From an uncultured Bacteroidales bacterium (GTDB taxonomy: Bacteria; Bacteroidota; Bacteroidia; Bacteroidales; UBA932), in NCBI GenBank assembly GCA_944323825.1, contig CALUTY010000007.1:1-64000 (forward strand): a DNA stretch of 64,000 nucleotides, in the 5' to 3' direction. The notes under the pieces were generated by a model. The model was not told the DNA's origin and did no database searches. It worked only from the letters and a program-made list of their open reading frames with translations. Positions 8,429 to 16,531 of this stretch are shown in pieces. The translations under genes were made by a program, and so were the position numbers. Within the stretch, counting starts at the first letter, position 1; every line of letters begins with the position of its first letter.

Positions 8429-9664
8429 TTAAAAGAGCGGCTTTATGACACCGAACATTATCCAGGCCACCACCAGGGTGACCGCGATATTGAAAGTCTG
8501 CGCAATCAGGAATGTGTAGAGCGGTTTCCTGTTCTCCTTGCTGAATATTTCCTTGAAACGGGTCTCAAGACCTATGCAGACAAAGGCAATGCTGAAAAGT
8601 GTGTTCTGGAAGCCTTTGGTGACGGCTCCGGCTGTCTTTGCAGTGGTCTCGTCCATGCAGAAGCTGAACACGAGCGAGGCAAGAATGAAGCCCACCACAA
8701 ACTTCGGAAACCTGTCCCAAATGACCCCGACAGTAGGCCTTTCCGCATGATTGGTCCCCCTGTATGACCAGAGAAGGGAAATGACGAAGGCAGCCACGCC
8801 GAGCAGGACATTCTGCGATGACTTCACAATCACGGCAGTCTTTGCCGCAGTCTCGCCTATCAGCGTGCCTGAGGCAGCCACAGCCCCGGTCGTGTCAATC
8901 GTTCCGCCGAGCCATGCCCCTGCAACTTCCTCGCTGAGCCCCATGAGATTGGCAAGCCACGGCAGGAGATACATCATCGGAATGGCTATTATGAGCACAA
9001 GTGAAATCACATACGAGAGCTTCTTGTTATCCCCCTTGATGACACCGCAGGTGGCGATGGCGGCAGACACTCCGCAGATGGACACGGCTGAAGAAAGCAT
9101 CGTCCTCATTTCCGGGTCCACATTCATCTTCTTCCCCACCCAGAATGCAAAATACCATACCGAGAATACCACTATCAGGGACTGTGCAAGCCCGAATGCC
9201 CCGGATTCAAGCACCTCCTTGAAAAGAATCGTTGAACCGAGGCAGATGATGCCTATCTTGATGTAAAATTCGCTCTGTATGGCAGGTTTCATCCATTTCG
9301 GCACCCTGAACACATTGCTGACTATAAGCCCGAGTATAACGGCAAAAAACACAGGTTCGAAGCCGAGTTTCTTTACTGCCGGTATCGAAGCTATCAGCTG
9401 GGCTCCGAGCGTCAGGACGAATATCGCAAGAAGCGACGGGAATATTCCCTTGAGAGGCCTTTTCAATGCCGCCGAAGTGATATATGTGAGGACCAGCACG
9501 AAAAGGAACATGTACAGTGCTGAAATCCAGTCCTGGGCAGTATTCAGAGTCTTGGGCATTTCCGGCATGGCAGCAGGAAAAGCTATGGCCAGAGCCAGTA
9601 TTATTGCACCTGCAAAGACTATGATCCAGTCCTCAGATGCGAATTGTCTGATCCATTTTTTCAT
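8429..9664 (-). CDS. YeiH-family (UPF0324) putative sulfate exporter
   Basis: A 411-residue inner membrane protein with about ten hydrophobic segments. It carries the conserved blocks of the YeiH/UPF0324 family: SAVSICGVSAAIATCGVI around residue 192 and AWLGGTIDTTGAVAASG around 250. Family members are annotated as putative sulfate exporters, largely by inference; the transported compound is not known here and no cysteine or taurine catabolic genes are adjacent. The gene stands alone, has a good promoter (9690-9721, minus) and ends base-to-base against the convergent peptidase-barrel gene, with no room for a terminator between them. Confidence 0.85.
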   Translation of the reverse strand: MKKWIRQFASEDWIIVFAGAIILALAIAFPAAMPEMPKTLNTAQDWISALYMFLFVLVLTYITSAALKRPLKGIFPSLLAIFVLTLGAQLIASIPAVKKLGFEPVFFAVILGLIVSNVFRVPKWMKPAIQSEFYIKIGIICLGSTILFKEVLESGAFGLAQSLIVVFSVWYFAFWVGKKMNVDPEMRTMLSSAVSICGVSAAIATCGVIKGDNKKLSYVISLVLIIAIPMMYLLPWLANLMGLSEEVAGAWLGGTIDTTGAVAASGTLIGETAAKTAVIVKSSQNVLLGVAAFVISLLWSYRGTNHAERPTVGVIWDRFPKFVVGFILASLVFSFCMDETTAKTAGAVTKGFQNTLFSIAFVCIGLETRFKEIFSKENRKPLYTFLIAQTFNIAVTLVVAWIMFGVIKPLF

Positions 9665-9689
9665 TTTTGCAGCAGTTTGTCAAAGGCCG

Positions 9690-9721
9690 CAAAGATAATT
9701 GCAATTTATAATAACTCCAAA
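9690..9721 (-). promoter_or_regulatory. promoter TTTG-N20-TATCTTTG for the YeiH-like gene
   Basis: On the minus strand TTTG (reverse of CAAA, 9718-9721) and TATCTTTG (reverse of CAAAGATA, 9690-9697) are 20 bases apart, a full match to the Bacteroidetes -33/-7 pattern. Transcription would start near 9683, leaving a leader of about 20 bases before the start codon at 9664. Confidence 0.6.
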
Positions 9722-9767
9722 TTTGCCTCAGCCTTCACAGATATGGCAGACAGAAAAACACAAAAGT

Positions 9768-10274
9768 TCACACGAGCCTGAACACATCTGAAATATGCAC
9801 AAAGCCCCTCCTGCGGAAAAATTCATGCGCCCCTCCGTTGTTTTTGCCTGATTCAAGGTACACATCTGATATTCCCCTGCCTTTCAGCCATCCCAGAGTC
9901 TTCTGAAGAAGTTCTCCTCCTATGCCTCTCCCTCTGTACTGCCCGTTTACAAGGAGGTCGCATAGCACCCCGAAAGGGTCTGCACCGTCATCGGTGATTT
10001 CAGCCACGCAGAAACCTGTTATAAAACCATCCTCCTCAGCCACCATAATGACCGCGTCCGGAGAATCGAATTTCGCATTTATGTACTTCATCCACATTTC
10101 CTCCCCATTTCCGGCAGGCCGTGTCTTCAAAGTGCCGCCGGAAACATCAGCCTCGGCGACCCCCATCTGCAGCTCTCCATGTGAAATATATTCATTATGG
10201 GCATTTATGTGTGCCCAGAAAATGTCTTTCAGCACAGAAAGATCATCACGCAATGCAAATCTGATTTCCATCAT
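9768..10274 (-). CDS. GNAT-family N-acetyltransferase
   Basis: A 168-residue single-domain acyltransferase using acetyl-CoA. The GNAT core is clear: the hydrophobic strand DAVIMVAEEDGFITGFCVAEI, then the pyrophosphate-binding loop YRGRGIGGELL (R/Q-x-x-G-x-G/A, residues 113-123), and the C-terminal GAHEFFRRRGF. The substrate cannot be told. The start overlaps the stop of the upstream 546-residue gene by 4 bp (ATGA), so the two are co-translated and may act together. ATG 10274 and the next codon ATG 10271 are equally possible starts. Confidence 0.9.
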   Translation of the reverse strand: MMEIRFALRDDLSVLKDIFWAHINAHNEYISHGELQMGVAEADVSGGTLKTRPAGNGEEMWMKYINAKFDSPDAVIMVAEEDGFITGFCVAEITDDGADPFGVLCDLLVNGQYRGRGIGGELLQKTLGWLKGRGISDVYLESGKNNGGAHEFFRRRGFVHISDVFRLV

Positions 10275-11911
10275 TTCTCAAAAAATTTTCTTGCCCTTTC
10301 ATATATGTTCCTCGTAGTGTTGAACAGAAGAAGAAGAAGCCCGAAACAGGCCAGAGCTGCAACAAACCACACGAGTATGGCGGCAGTCTTGCTTGATGTA
10401 AGCCCTATATATTCCACAAACGGCAGGTTGACATCCTGGAACAGTATCTCAAATGTGGACACCACCGAAATTATGGCAAGGATGAAGTTCAGCACGAAAT
10501 CGGACCTTACGGATTTATAGTCGCTTATGTTATGGAGACTGTTGTCCACCATTTCCATCAGCTTGATGAGCCGCTTCTGGTCATTCTCTATGTCAAGCCG
10601 CCTGGTGGTCCTGTCGAACATCACCTTATGGGACATGAATTTCGAATACTTCACCACATTGAGCTGCAGGACCATCCTCGAAAGCCTCATGCTCAGCTCG
10701 GCATTGCGGGCTATGAGTTCTGAAGATGACATGTGTCCGGTGTTCAGAGTGGCATCCACAAGCTGGTCACTTGCATAATCAATGATGTATTTCTTCGCAA
10801 GGACCATTTCCAGTATGCAAAGATATTCAGGCCACGACACATGATAGTCCGCCCTCTCTTCAAGATGCTGCTCCCAGTCCACCGGCGAGCCTGCCCCACG
10901 CCTGCCGTATGTCCCGATGACTACGCAGACATTGGAATTGACCAGCACAAGATCATCAGTGTCTATGGCTATGTTACCGCCGCAAACCTCGTCGTATGCC
11001 TCCCTGTCGCGGTAAGGCCATTCTTCAGGATAAAGCGTCATCATTCCGATCAGTTCTTCCTTGTGGCACTCTCTGATATGGTCAACAATCTCGGCTTCAG
11101 ACATCCTGTCATCCCTGTCATCGGCAAAAAGGTCGCCTCCGCCACCGTCCGGATGGCTGACATTCTCCCAGATGTCCACCATCGCATAATGGAAATCCTT
11201 ATAGGAATTCTGCTCCTGGCATCTGGAAGACCTCTCATCTGCATACCTGTCCTCCTTTGACACGCTTGCCCTGTACGAGGTACAGCATTTCTGTATGAAT
11301 CTCTTATATCTCACAGTAAGGTCATCGAACACCCTGCTGCAGCCCTTCAGCAGCAGATTGCTTTCCTCCCCTTCCCTGAGTGCATTTCCGGAAGAACCTA
11401 TCTTCAGTCCGGTAATCCTGAAATCCTTTATTTCAAGGTTGATATTGGTCTCCTCCTCCCCTTCATTACGGCTCCAATGTTCTGCGCTCAGATGCGCGGA
11501 AAGAAGGGCTATTATATGGTCAGTGGAAGCAGGCGCGGAAAGGTTGCAAAGATTCCCGTCAAATACGAACCTGTATGTCAGGGACACCGTATATCCGAAA
11601 AGTATCAGCATCTCTACAAACACATGCCCCTTCATCTCCACCCTGTAAGGCTCGTCAAGCACCAGGGAAAAGTCAAATCCTTCAAGCCTGTACCTTCTGA
11701 TATTCTCCCTGTCCTTACTGTCCATCACGAAGATGAGATGGTCGATGCTTTTCTTGACAGCATAGGACACAAGTCCTGTGGCACCTGCCTTTTCTTCATC
11801 AAATTCCTTGAATCTCCCGAGAGAAAACATCTGCATCAGGACAATTGAAAATCCGGGATAACGCAGCCCGTTCCCTTCGCGGGCGCAGTCATAGTCTTTC
11901 ATGGAAGTCAT
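10271..11911 (-). CDS. unknown protein with two C-terminal membrane helices
   Basis: A 546-residue protein I do not recognise. The first 470 residues are soluble, mixed alpha/beta in the first part (KSIDHLIFVMDSKDR, FDFSLVLDEPYRVEMKGHVFVEMLILFGYTV), with a Ser/Gly-rich acidic middle (GGGGDLFADDRDD near 255) and a long helical region before the membrane (about 380-470). Two transmembrane helices follow at about 473-491 and 511-530, then a basic tail. This resembles the layout of cytosolic domains tethered by a hairpin, as in CorA-like or RMD1-like proteins, but I see none of their diagnostic motifs. It is translationally coupled to the GNAT gene. There is no signal peptide, so the N-domain should be cytosolic. 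Confidence 0.7.
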   Translation of the reverse strand: MTSMKDYDCAREGNGLRYPGFSIVLMQMFSLGRFKEFDEEKAGATGLVSYAVKKSIDHLIFVMDSKDRENIRRYRLEGFDFSLVLDEPYRVEMKGHVFVEMLILFGYTVSLTYRFVFDGNLCNLSAPASTDHIIALLSAHLSAEHWSRNEGEEETNINLEIKDFRITGLKIGSSGNALREGEESNLLLKGCSRVFDDLTVRYKRFIQKCCTSYRASVSKEDRYADERSSRCQEQNSYKDFHYAMVDIWENVSHPDGGGGDLFADDRDDRMSEAEIVDHIRECHKEELIGMMTLYPEEWPYRDREAYDEVCGGNIAIDTDDLVLVNSNVCVVIGTYGRRGAGSPVDWEQHLEERADYHVSWPEYLCILEMVLAKKYIIDYASDQLVDATLNTGHMSSSELIARNAELSMRLSRMVLQLNVVKYSKFMSHKVMFDRTTRRLDIENDQKRLIKLMEMVDNSLHNISDYKSVRSDFVLNFILAIISVVSTFEILFQDVNLPFVEYIGLTSSKTAAILVWFVAALACFGLLLLLFNTTRNIYERARKFFEK

Positions 11912-11985
11912 AAGCCATCAAAATGAAAAATAAATAATTATGCGGAAGTAATTTATGCAAATTTAATTATTTGAAAACTGTTTCC

Positions 11986-11993
11986 TATATTTG
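11986..11993 (+). promoter_or_regulatory. -7 element TATATTTG for the CpXC gene
   Basis: TATATTTG fits TAnnTTTG and lies 24 bases before ATG 12018. This supports the shorter start over the in-frame codon at 11991, which lies inside the element. No TTTG occurs at the proper 19-20 base spacing (the one at 11970 is 12 away). Confidence 0.4.
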
Positions 11994-12017
11994 GACCTCA
12001 AAAAAAATACAGCAGGT

Positions 12018-12677
12018 ATGTCCATCATAAGAAAAGCAGATGCCGCATGCAGCAAATGCGGTACAAAAAATGAAATCACGATATACAGAAGCATAAACAC
12101 GGCTGAAAACCCTGAATTGAAGGAAAAGGTCAGGGACGGGTCGCTGTTCCTCTGGAAATGCTCCTCATGCGGCCAGGCCAACCTTTCACGGTACGAAACC
12201 CTCTACCACGACCCTGACAAAAAGATAATGATATGGCTGCTTCCATCCGGTTCGGAAATATCAGAAGCGCAGATGCACTCGATAACCCTGCATGCCAAGG
12301 CCATAGGCCATTATACGCTCAGACTGGTGGAAGACACGGGGTCACTGATGGAAAAGGTGATTACATTTGACGCAGGACTTGATGACGCCGTCCTGGAAAT
12401 ATGCAAATATGTCACAAAGATGGAAATGGCCTCAAAAAACAGGGAAAAGGCTGCGGAAATCATGAACGCTCCGTTCCATTTCTATGCCCTCACAGGAGAG
12501 GACGGAGGGCGGATGATAACCTTCATGTACCCGTATGACGGGAAAATGGAGCAGGTCAGCATAGGCTACAATGTCTATGAAGACTGCACCGGAATCATGC
12601 AGAGAAACCCGAATATAAAACCAGGCGACGGATTTGAAAAAATCGACGCCGTCTGGGTACAGTCTTTCTTCAGATAG
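12018..12677 (+). CDS. CpXC-domain zinc-ribbon protein
   Basis: A 219-residue cytoplasmic protein. The N-terminal part matches the CpXC domain: Cys11-SK-Cys14, the TIYRSINTAENPELKEKVRDG helix region, then Cys48-SS-Cys51 followed by GQ and a YETLYHD strand. The two CxxC pairs probably bind one zinc. The C-terminal 150 residues are without recognised motifs. CpXC proteins have no established function; they are thought to bind other molecules through the ribbon. The gene has its own promoter element and a terminator (12725-12756) and no obvious partner on the same strand. Confidence 0.8.
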   Translation: MSIIRKADAACSKCGTKNEITIYRSINTAENPELKEKVRDGSLFLWKCSSCGQANLSRYETLYHDPDKKIMIWLLPSGSEISEAQMHSITLHAKAIGHYTLRLVEDTGSLMEKVITFDAGLDDAVLEICKYVTKMEMASKNREKAAEIMNAPFHFYALTGEDGGRMITFMYPYDGKMEQVSIGYNVYEDCTGIMQRNPNIKPGDGFEKIDAVWVQSFFR

Positions 12678-12724
12678 GCTTGGATTTCTGACATCACTGT
12701 TCTTCTTGAAACAAAAAATGAACC

Positions 12725-12756
12725 CGGAAACATATAATTTCCGAGCTCGTTTTTTC
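12725..12756 (+). terminator. terminator after the CpXC gene
   Basis: CGGAAA (12725-12730) pairs with TTTCCG (12738-12743) around CATATAA, and a run of six T follows at 12750-12755. The stem is short and the T-run is seven bases away, so termination may be partial. Confidence 0.45.
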
Positions 12757-12769
12757 GCCTGCGGCAAGC

Positions 12770-13915
12770 TTATTCAAGTTTCCTTGCACCGTCACTGATT
12801 ACGACATCATAGACTTTAGGTTCATGGCCGAACTTCTCCTTGAAGGCGGCCTTTGCCTTTGCTATGAAATTGTCATACAGCTCATCCTTGACAAGGTTGA
12901 TGGTACAGCCTCCGAAGCCGCCCCCCATCACACGGGAGCCTGTCACACCGCATTCCTTTGCGATGTCATTCAGGAAGTCAAGCTCCTCGCAGCTTACCTC
13001 GTAGAGCTTGCTCATTCCGTGATGTGTTTCATACATCTTCTGTCCCACAGTCTCATAATCCCCGCGTTCAAGGGCATCGCACACGTCAAGCACCCTCTGC
13101 ACCTCCTCAATCACATATTCTGCCCTCATGTAGTCTTCCTCTGAAACCTCAGCCTTCACCTCGTCCAGCCACTCTTTCTTGGCATCCCTGAGAAACTCCA
13201 CTTCAGGATGATTCTTTCTGATGACAGAAGCGACATGCTCGCAGGACTCGCGCCTCTTGTTGTATGCAGACGAGGCAAGCTCATGTTTCACCACTGAATC
13301 AAGAAGGACGAGCTTGTATCCCTTAGGGTCAAACGGATAGTACTTGTATTCCATTGTTTTGCAGTCGAGCCTCATAAGGTTGCCCTTCTTTCCGAATACG
13401 GATGCAAACTGATCCATGATGCCGCATTTCACACCACAATAGTTGTGCTCAGTAGACTGGCCTATCCTTGCAAGTTCAAACTTGTCTATTCCGAGATTGA
13501 AAAGATAATTCAATGCAAATGCAAAAGTGCTCTCCAGAGCGGCAGATGAGGACATTCCGGCCCCGAGAGGGACATCGCCCGCAAATACGGTATTGAATCC
13601 CCCTATTTTCCCTCCCCTCTTGATGATTTCACGGCAAACTCCGAAGATATACCTTGCCCAGCTCTGTGAAGGAATATCCTCCTCTTCAAGTCCGAATTCC
13701 ACATATTCATCGAGGTCAAGGGCGTATGCGCACACCCTGTTCGTGCCGTTCAGCTCGATTTCAGCAATCATCCCCTTGTCAATGGCTCCCGGGAATACAT
13801 AACCTCCATTATAGTCGGTATGCTCACCGATGAGATTGATTCTTCCGGCAGAAGCAAAAAAATCTCCGTCCTTGCCGAAGAGAGTCTTGAATTTCTCAGA
13901 TATTCTTGATTTCAT
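12770..13915 (-). CDS. galK: galactokinase
   Basis: GalK phosphorylates galactose to galactose-1-phosphate with ATP, the first committed step of the Leloir pathway. All GHMP-kinase signatures are present: GRINLIGEHTDYNGG (24-38), the P-loop-like GDVPLGAGMSSSAAL (113-127), the catalytic Asp168 in GIMDQF, and the C-terminal GSRVMGGGFGGCTINL. Length, 381 residues, is normal. It has its own strong promoter (13964-13994) and an otherwise single-gene unit; galM is elsewhere in the window and no galT or galE is adjacent. Confidence 0.97.
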   Translation of the reverse strand: MKSRISEKFKTLFGKDGDFFASAGRINLIGEHTDYNGGYVFPGAIDKGMIAEIELNGTNRVCAYALDLDEYVEFGLEEEDIPSQSWARYIFGVCREIIKRGGKIGGFNTVFAGDVPLGAGMSSSAALESTFAFALNYLFNLGIDKFELARIGQSTEHNYCGVKCGIMDQFASVFGKKGNLMRLDCKTMEYKYYPFDPKGYKLVLLDSVVKHELASSAYNKRRESCEHVASVIRKNHPEVEFLRDAKKEWLDEVKAEVSEEDYMRAEYVIEEVQRVLDVCDALERGDYETVGQKMYETHHGMSKLYEVSCEELDFLNDIAKECGVTGSRVMGGGFGGCTINLVKDELYDNFIAKAKAAFKEKFGHEPKVYDVVISDGARKLE

Positions 13916-13963
13916 CTTTTTTGGTTTATTATAGTTAATTTACAATTATGCGGATTCATCTTT

Positions 13964-13994
13964 CAAAGATACCAATATCCACGGATAAAACAAA
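13964..13994 (-). promoter_or_regulatory. promoter TTTG-N19-TATCTTTG for galK
   Basis: Minus-strand TTTG (reverse of CAAA, 13991-13994) and TATCTTTG (reverse of CAAAGATA, 13964-13971) are exactly 19 bases apart, the consensus Bacteroidetes arrangement. The expected transcript starts near 13957, about 40 bases before galK. Confidence 0.65.
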
Positions 13995-14012
13995 TAAATG
14001 CTTTTGTCCCGC

Positions 14013-15050
14013 TCATTCCGGTGCATCAGGAAATATTCTCAGCAATATAGGGCAATGGTCACTCACTCCCCCGATATACCTTGGCCCGGAATATGTCCTG
14101 AAGGGCTTCTCCCCCGGATAGGCATTGTCCCACACCGTCAGAAAAGGCACCATGCATATCTCCATCACCGACTTTCCGGCAATACCGGAAGAAACGATGA
14201 ACATGTCTATCAAGTCCCTCTTTCCCCTGTATCTGATTGTCCCCTCCCCTTTTCTGTAGAGGCTGTCCGCCTTGTTGACAAGGCTTCTGCCGGAAAAGTC
14301 AAACAGAGGACTGTCAGGAGTGTCATTGAAATCCCCCATGCAGACAATGTCGGCAAGACCGACGGAATCGCACACCGAAACCATGGTTTCCATTGCCGCC
14401 ATTCTTTTCGGTGCGGACACCTCAGTTCCGCCGTATTTGGATGGATGATGATTTACAAGGAAATGCATAATCTTGCCGCTGTCACTCCCCTGCACACGCT
14501 GCAAAGCCACATAAAGTATGTCCCGTGTCCGGAAATCCGGATATGAATCACTCCCCTGCCCGCTTCCATGCCTTGAAGGCACCCTCACCGGCCTTGAAAC
14601 CGATTTCATGAAGACGGACCTACGGTATATGAGAGCCACATCTATCCCTCTTGGATCCGGAGAATCATAATGCACGGCTTCATAGTCATATTTACGCAAT
14701 GCAGTGGAGTTCAGCAGCGCATTCAGCACAAACATGTTCTCCACCTCCGCAAACCCCGCCACATCCGGAATCCTGCCATATTCATCTTCCATCCACAGAA
14801 AGGTCTTGGCTATGACATTGCATTTCGTATAGAACCTCGACTTGGTCCAATGCCTCTCGCCGAAAGATGAAAACTCCCTGTCCGACCCGCTGCCGCTTCC
14901 GTCTTTCCAGTCAAAGAAATTCTCCAGATTCCAGAACATGACAAGCAGAGGCTCACCTCTCCGGTCTTCAGATTTTTCCACGCCGGCTGCATTTGCAGAA
15001 ACTGCCAACAACAGACACAAACATTTAACAAACAACATCTTATTGACCAT
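14013..15050 (-). CDS. secreted endonuclease/exonuclease/phosphatase-family protein
   Basis: A 345-residue EEP-superfamily enzyme (metal-dependent phosphoesterase: nuclease, phosphodiesterase or lipid phosphatase). A signal peptide of about 22 residues (LLLAVSANA) sends it to the periplasm or outside. The fold motifs occur in order: FWNLENFFDW (metal-binding Asn), GFAEVEN (metal Glu), RGIDVALIYRR, LVNHHPSKYGG (His), CMGDFNDTPDSP (catalytic Asp and Asn) and SDHCPIL (Asp-His). All catalytic positions appear kept. The substrate is unknown. A second, shorter EEP protein lies at 51914. galK follows 97 bp downstream but has its own promoter. Confidence 0.9.
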   Translation of the reverse strand: MVNKMLFVKCLCLLLAVSANAAGVEKSEDRRGEPLLVMFWNLENFFDWKDGSGSGSDREFSSFGERHWTKSRFYTKCNVIAKTFLWMEDEYGRIPDVAGFAEVENMFVLNALLNSTALRKYDYEAVHYDSPDPRGIDVALIYRRSVFMKSVSRPVRVPSRHGSGQGSDSYPDFRTRDILYVALQRVQGSDSGKIMHFLVNHHPSKYGGTEVSAPKRMAAMETMVSVCDSVGLADIVCMGDFNDTPDSPLFDFSGRSLVNKADSLYRKGEGTIRYRGKRDLIDMFIVSSGIAGKSVMEICMVPFLTVWDNAYPGEKPFRTYSGPRYIGGVSDHCPILLRIFPDAPE

Positions 15051-15092
15051 CTGTATAATCTTGAAAAGTGACTATCCGTAAAAATTCCCACT

Positions 15093-15161
15093 TGTCATCA
15101 TCCCGACCATAGGGCGGAGCCCCGGAGCGGAGGAACCTGCGACACGCAAGGGAGTATGACA
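15093..15161. repeat. GC-rich element with near-inverted ends (possible REP/MITE-like unit)
   Basis: A 69-bp GC-rich block inside AT-rich intergenic DNA. Its ends, TGTCATCATCCC and GGGAGTATGACA, are reverse complements at 10 of 12 positions. The inside contains GCGGAGCCCCGGAGCGG. Composition and layout resemble short interspersed repeats seen between genes in Bacteroidetes genomes. Only this copy was noticed in the window, so its repeat nature is unproven. Confidence 0.35.
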
Positions 15162-15256
15162 TTGCCAATATGCGGACATAAAAGAGAAAATACAGTCAAA
15201 AAGAGAAAAATGTGGTGAAACCATCAGAAATGTGGCAATTTCTGAAAAGAATCCCT

Positions 15257-15296
15257 TACCTTTGCCAACCGGTTCAAGACCGGCAAGATACCGGTC
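15257..15296 (+). promoter_or_regulatory. -7 element and leader hairpin of ychF
   Basis: TACCTTTG (15257-15264) matches the -7 consensus. The transcript expected from it starts near 15271 and opens with a hairpin, GACCGG (15278-15283) and CCGGTC (15291-15296) around a 7-base loop. A further upstream stem, TCAGAAA / TTTCTGA, lies at 15224-15245. No TTTG is at the proper -33 spacing. The 5-prime hairpin may protect the messenger. Confidence 0.4.
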
Positions 15297-15323
15297 ACTT
15301 TTCAAATTTTAAAAGATTACATC

Positions 15324-16427
15324 ATGTCATTGAAATGCGGAATAGTAGGACTCCCTAATGTGGGCAAGTCAACACTTTTCAACTGCATAAGCTCAGGCAA
15401 GGCCCAGAGCGCAAACTTCCCTTTCTGCACCATCGAACCGAACATCGGCTCCACGATAGTTCCGGACAAGAGACTTGAGGTGCTTGAAAAACTGTGCAAT
15501 CCGAAAAGAGTAGTGCCTGCCACAGTGGAAATAGTTGACATAGCAGGCCTTGTAAAAGGTGCCAGCAAGGGTGAAGGTCTAGGCAACCAGTTCCTGGCCA
15601 ACATCCGCGAAACGGACGCCATCCTGCATGTCCTCAGATGCTTCGATGACCCGAACATTGTCCATGTGGACGGAAGCGTGGACCCTGTAAGGGACAAGGA
15701 AGTCATTGACATGGAGCTCCAGATGAAAGATCTGGAAACAGTGGAAAACCGTCTTGCCAAGGTCCAGAAACAGGCACAGGCCGGAGGTGACAAAAGCGCC
15801 AAGAAACTCCACGAACTCCTTCTGCGCTACAAGGAAGCCCTTCTCGCCGGCAAGTCATGCCGCACCGTGGCCCTTGAAAACCAGGAGGAAGAACAGCTCG
15901 CCAAAGACCTTTTCCTGCTCACCAACAAGCCGGTGATGTATGTCTGCAATGTGGATGAATCAGCAGCTGCATCAGGCAACGGATATGTAGAGCAAGTCCG
16001 TGAAGCGGTAAAGGATGAAAACGCCGAAATCCTCGTGATAGCGGCCAAGATAGAATCCGACATAGCGGAACTTGAAACATACGAGGAAAGGCAGATGTTC
16101 CTTGAAGAAATGGGACTGGAAGAATCCGGGGTTGTAAGGCTGATACAGAAAGCTTACGACCTCCTCAATCTGCAGACATTCTTCACCGCAGGAGCAGATG
16201 AATGCCGTGCCTGGACCATCAACAAGGGCGACAAGGCGCCTAAAGCCGCCGGTGTCATCCATTCCGACTTCGAAAAAGGCTTCATCCGCGCCGAAGTCAT
16301 CAAATACGATGATTTCGTTGAACTGAAGTCAGAAGCCGCCTGCAGAGCCGCAGGAAAGCTCGGAATCGAAGGCAAGGATTATGTTGTCCAGGACGGCGAC
16401 ATAATGCACTTCCTCTTCAATGTATAG
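15324..16427 (+). CDS. ychF: redox-regulated ATPase / Obg-like YchF
   Basis: YchF is a universally conserved translation-associated P-loop ATPase that binds ribosomes. The 367-residue protein is complete: G1 GLPNVGKST (8-16), switch region NFPFCTIEPN, G3 DIAGLVKGASKGEGLGNQFL, a helical coiled-coil insertion around 125-170, and a G4 of the form NVDE in place of NKxD, the substitution that makes YchF prefer ATP. The C-terminal TGS domain ends DGDIMHFLFNV. It is a monocistronic unit with a terminator shared with the convergent ppiD. Confidence 0.98.
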   Translation: MSLKCGIVGLPNVGKSTLFNCISSGKAQSANFPFCTIEPNIGSTIVPDKRLEVLEKLCNPKRVVPATVEIVDIAGLVKGASKGEGLGNQFLANIRETDAILHVLRCFDDPNIVHVDGSVDPVRDKEVIDMELQMKDLETVENRLAKVQKQAQAGGDKSAKKLHELLLRYKEALLAGKSCRTVALENQEEEQLAKDLFLLTNKPVMYVCNVDESAAASGNGYVEQVREAVKDENAEILVIAAKIESDIAELETYEERQMFLEEMGLEESGVVRLIQKAYDLLNLQTFFTAGADECRAWTINKGDKAPKAAGVIHSDFEKGFIRAEVIKYDDFVELKSEAACRAAGKLGIEGKDYVVQDGDIMHFLFNV

Positions 16428-16481
16428 TTCTTCCGCACAGGGCGAAACCCAGCGGCCGGAACGACACTTGAAAACATAAAA

Positions 16482-16506
16482 AAAAGCCGGGAAATTCCCG
16501 GCTTTT
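16482..16506. terminator. bidirectional terminator between ychF and ppiD
   Basis: AAAAGCCGGGAA and TTCCCGGCTTTT form a 12-bp stem with a single-base loop centre at 16494, GC-rich inside and with A/T flanks at both ends. It lies between two convergent stop codons and would serve both genes. Confidence 0.85.
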
Positions 16507-16531
16507 CTCGTATGATGGAGTATCTTGAATC

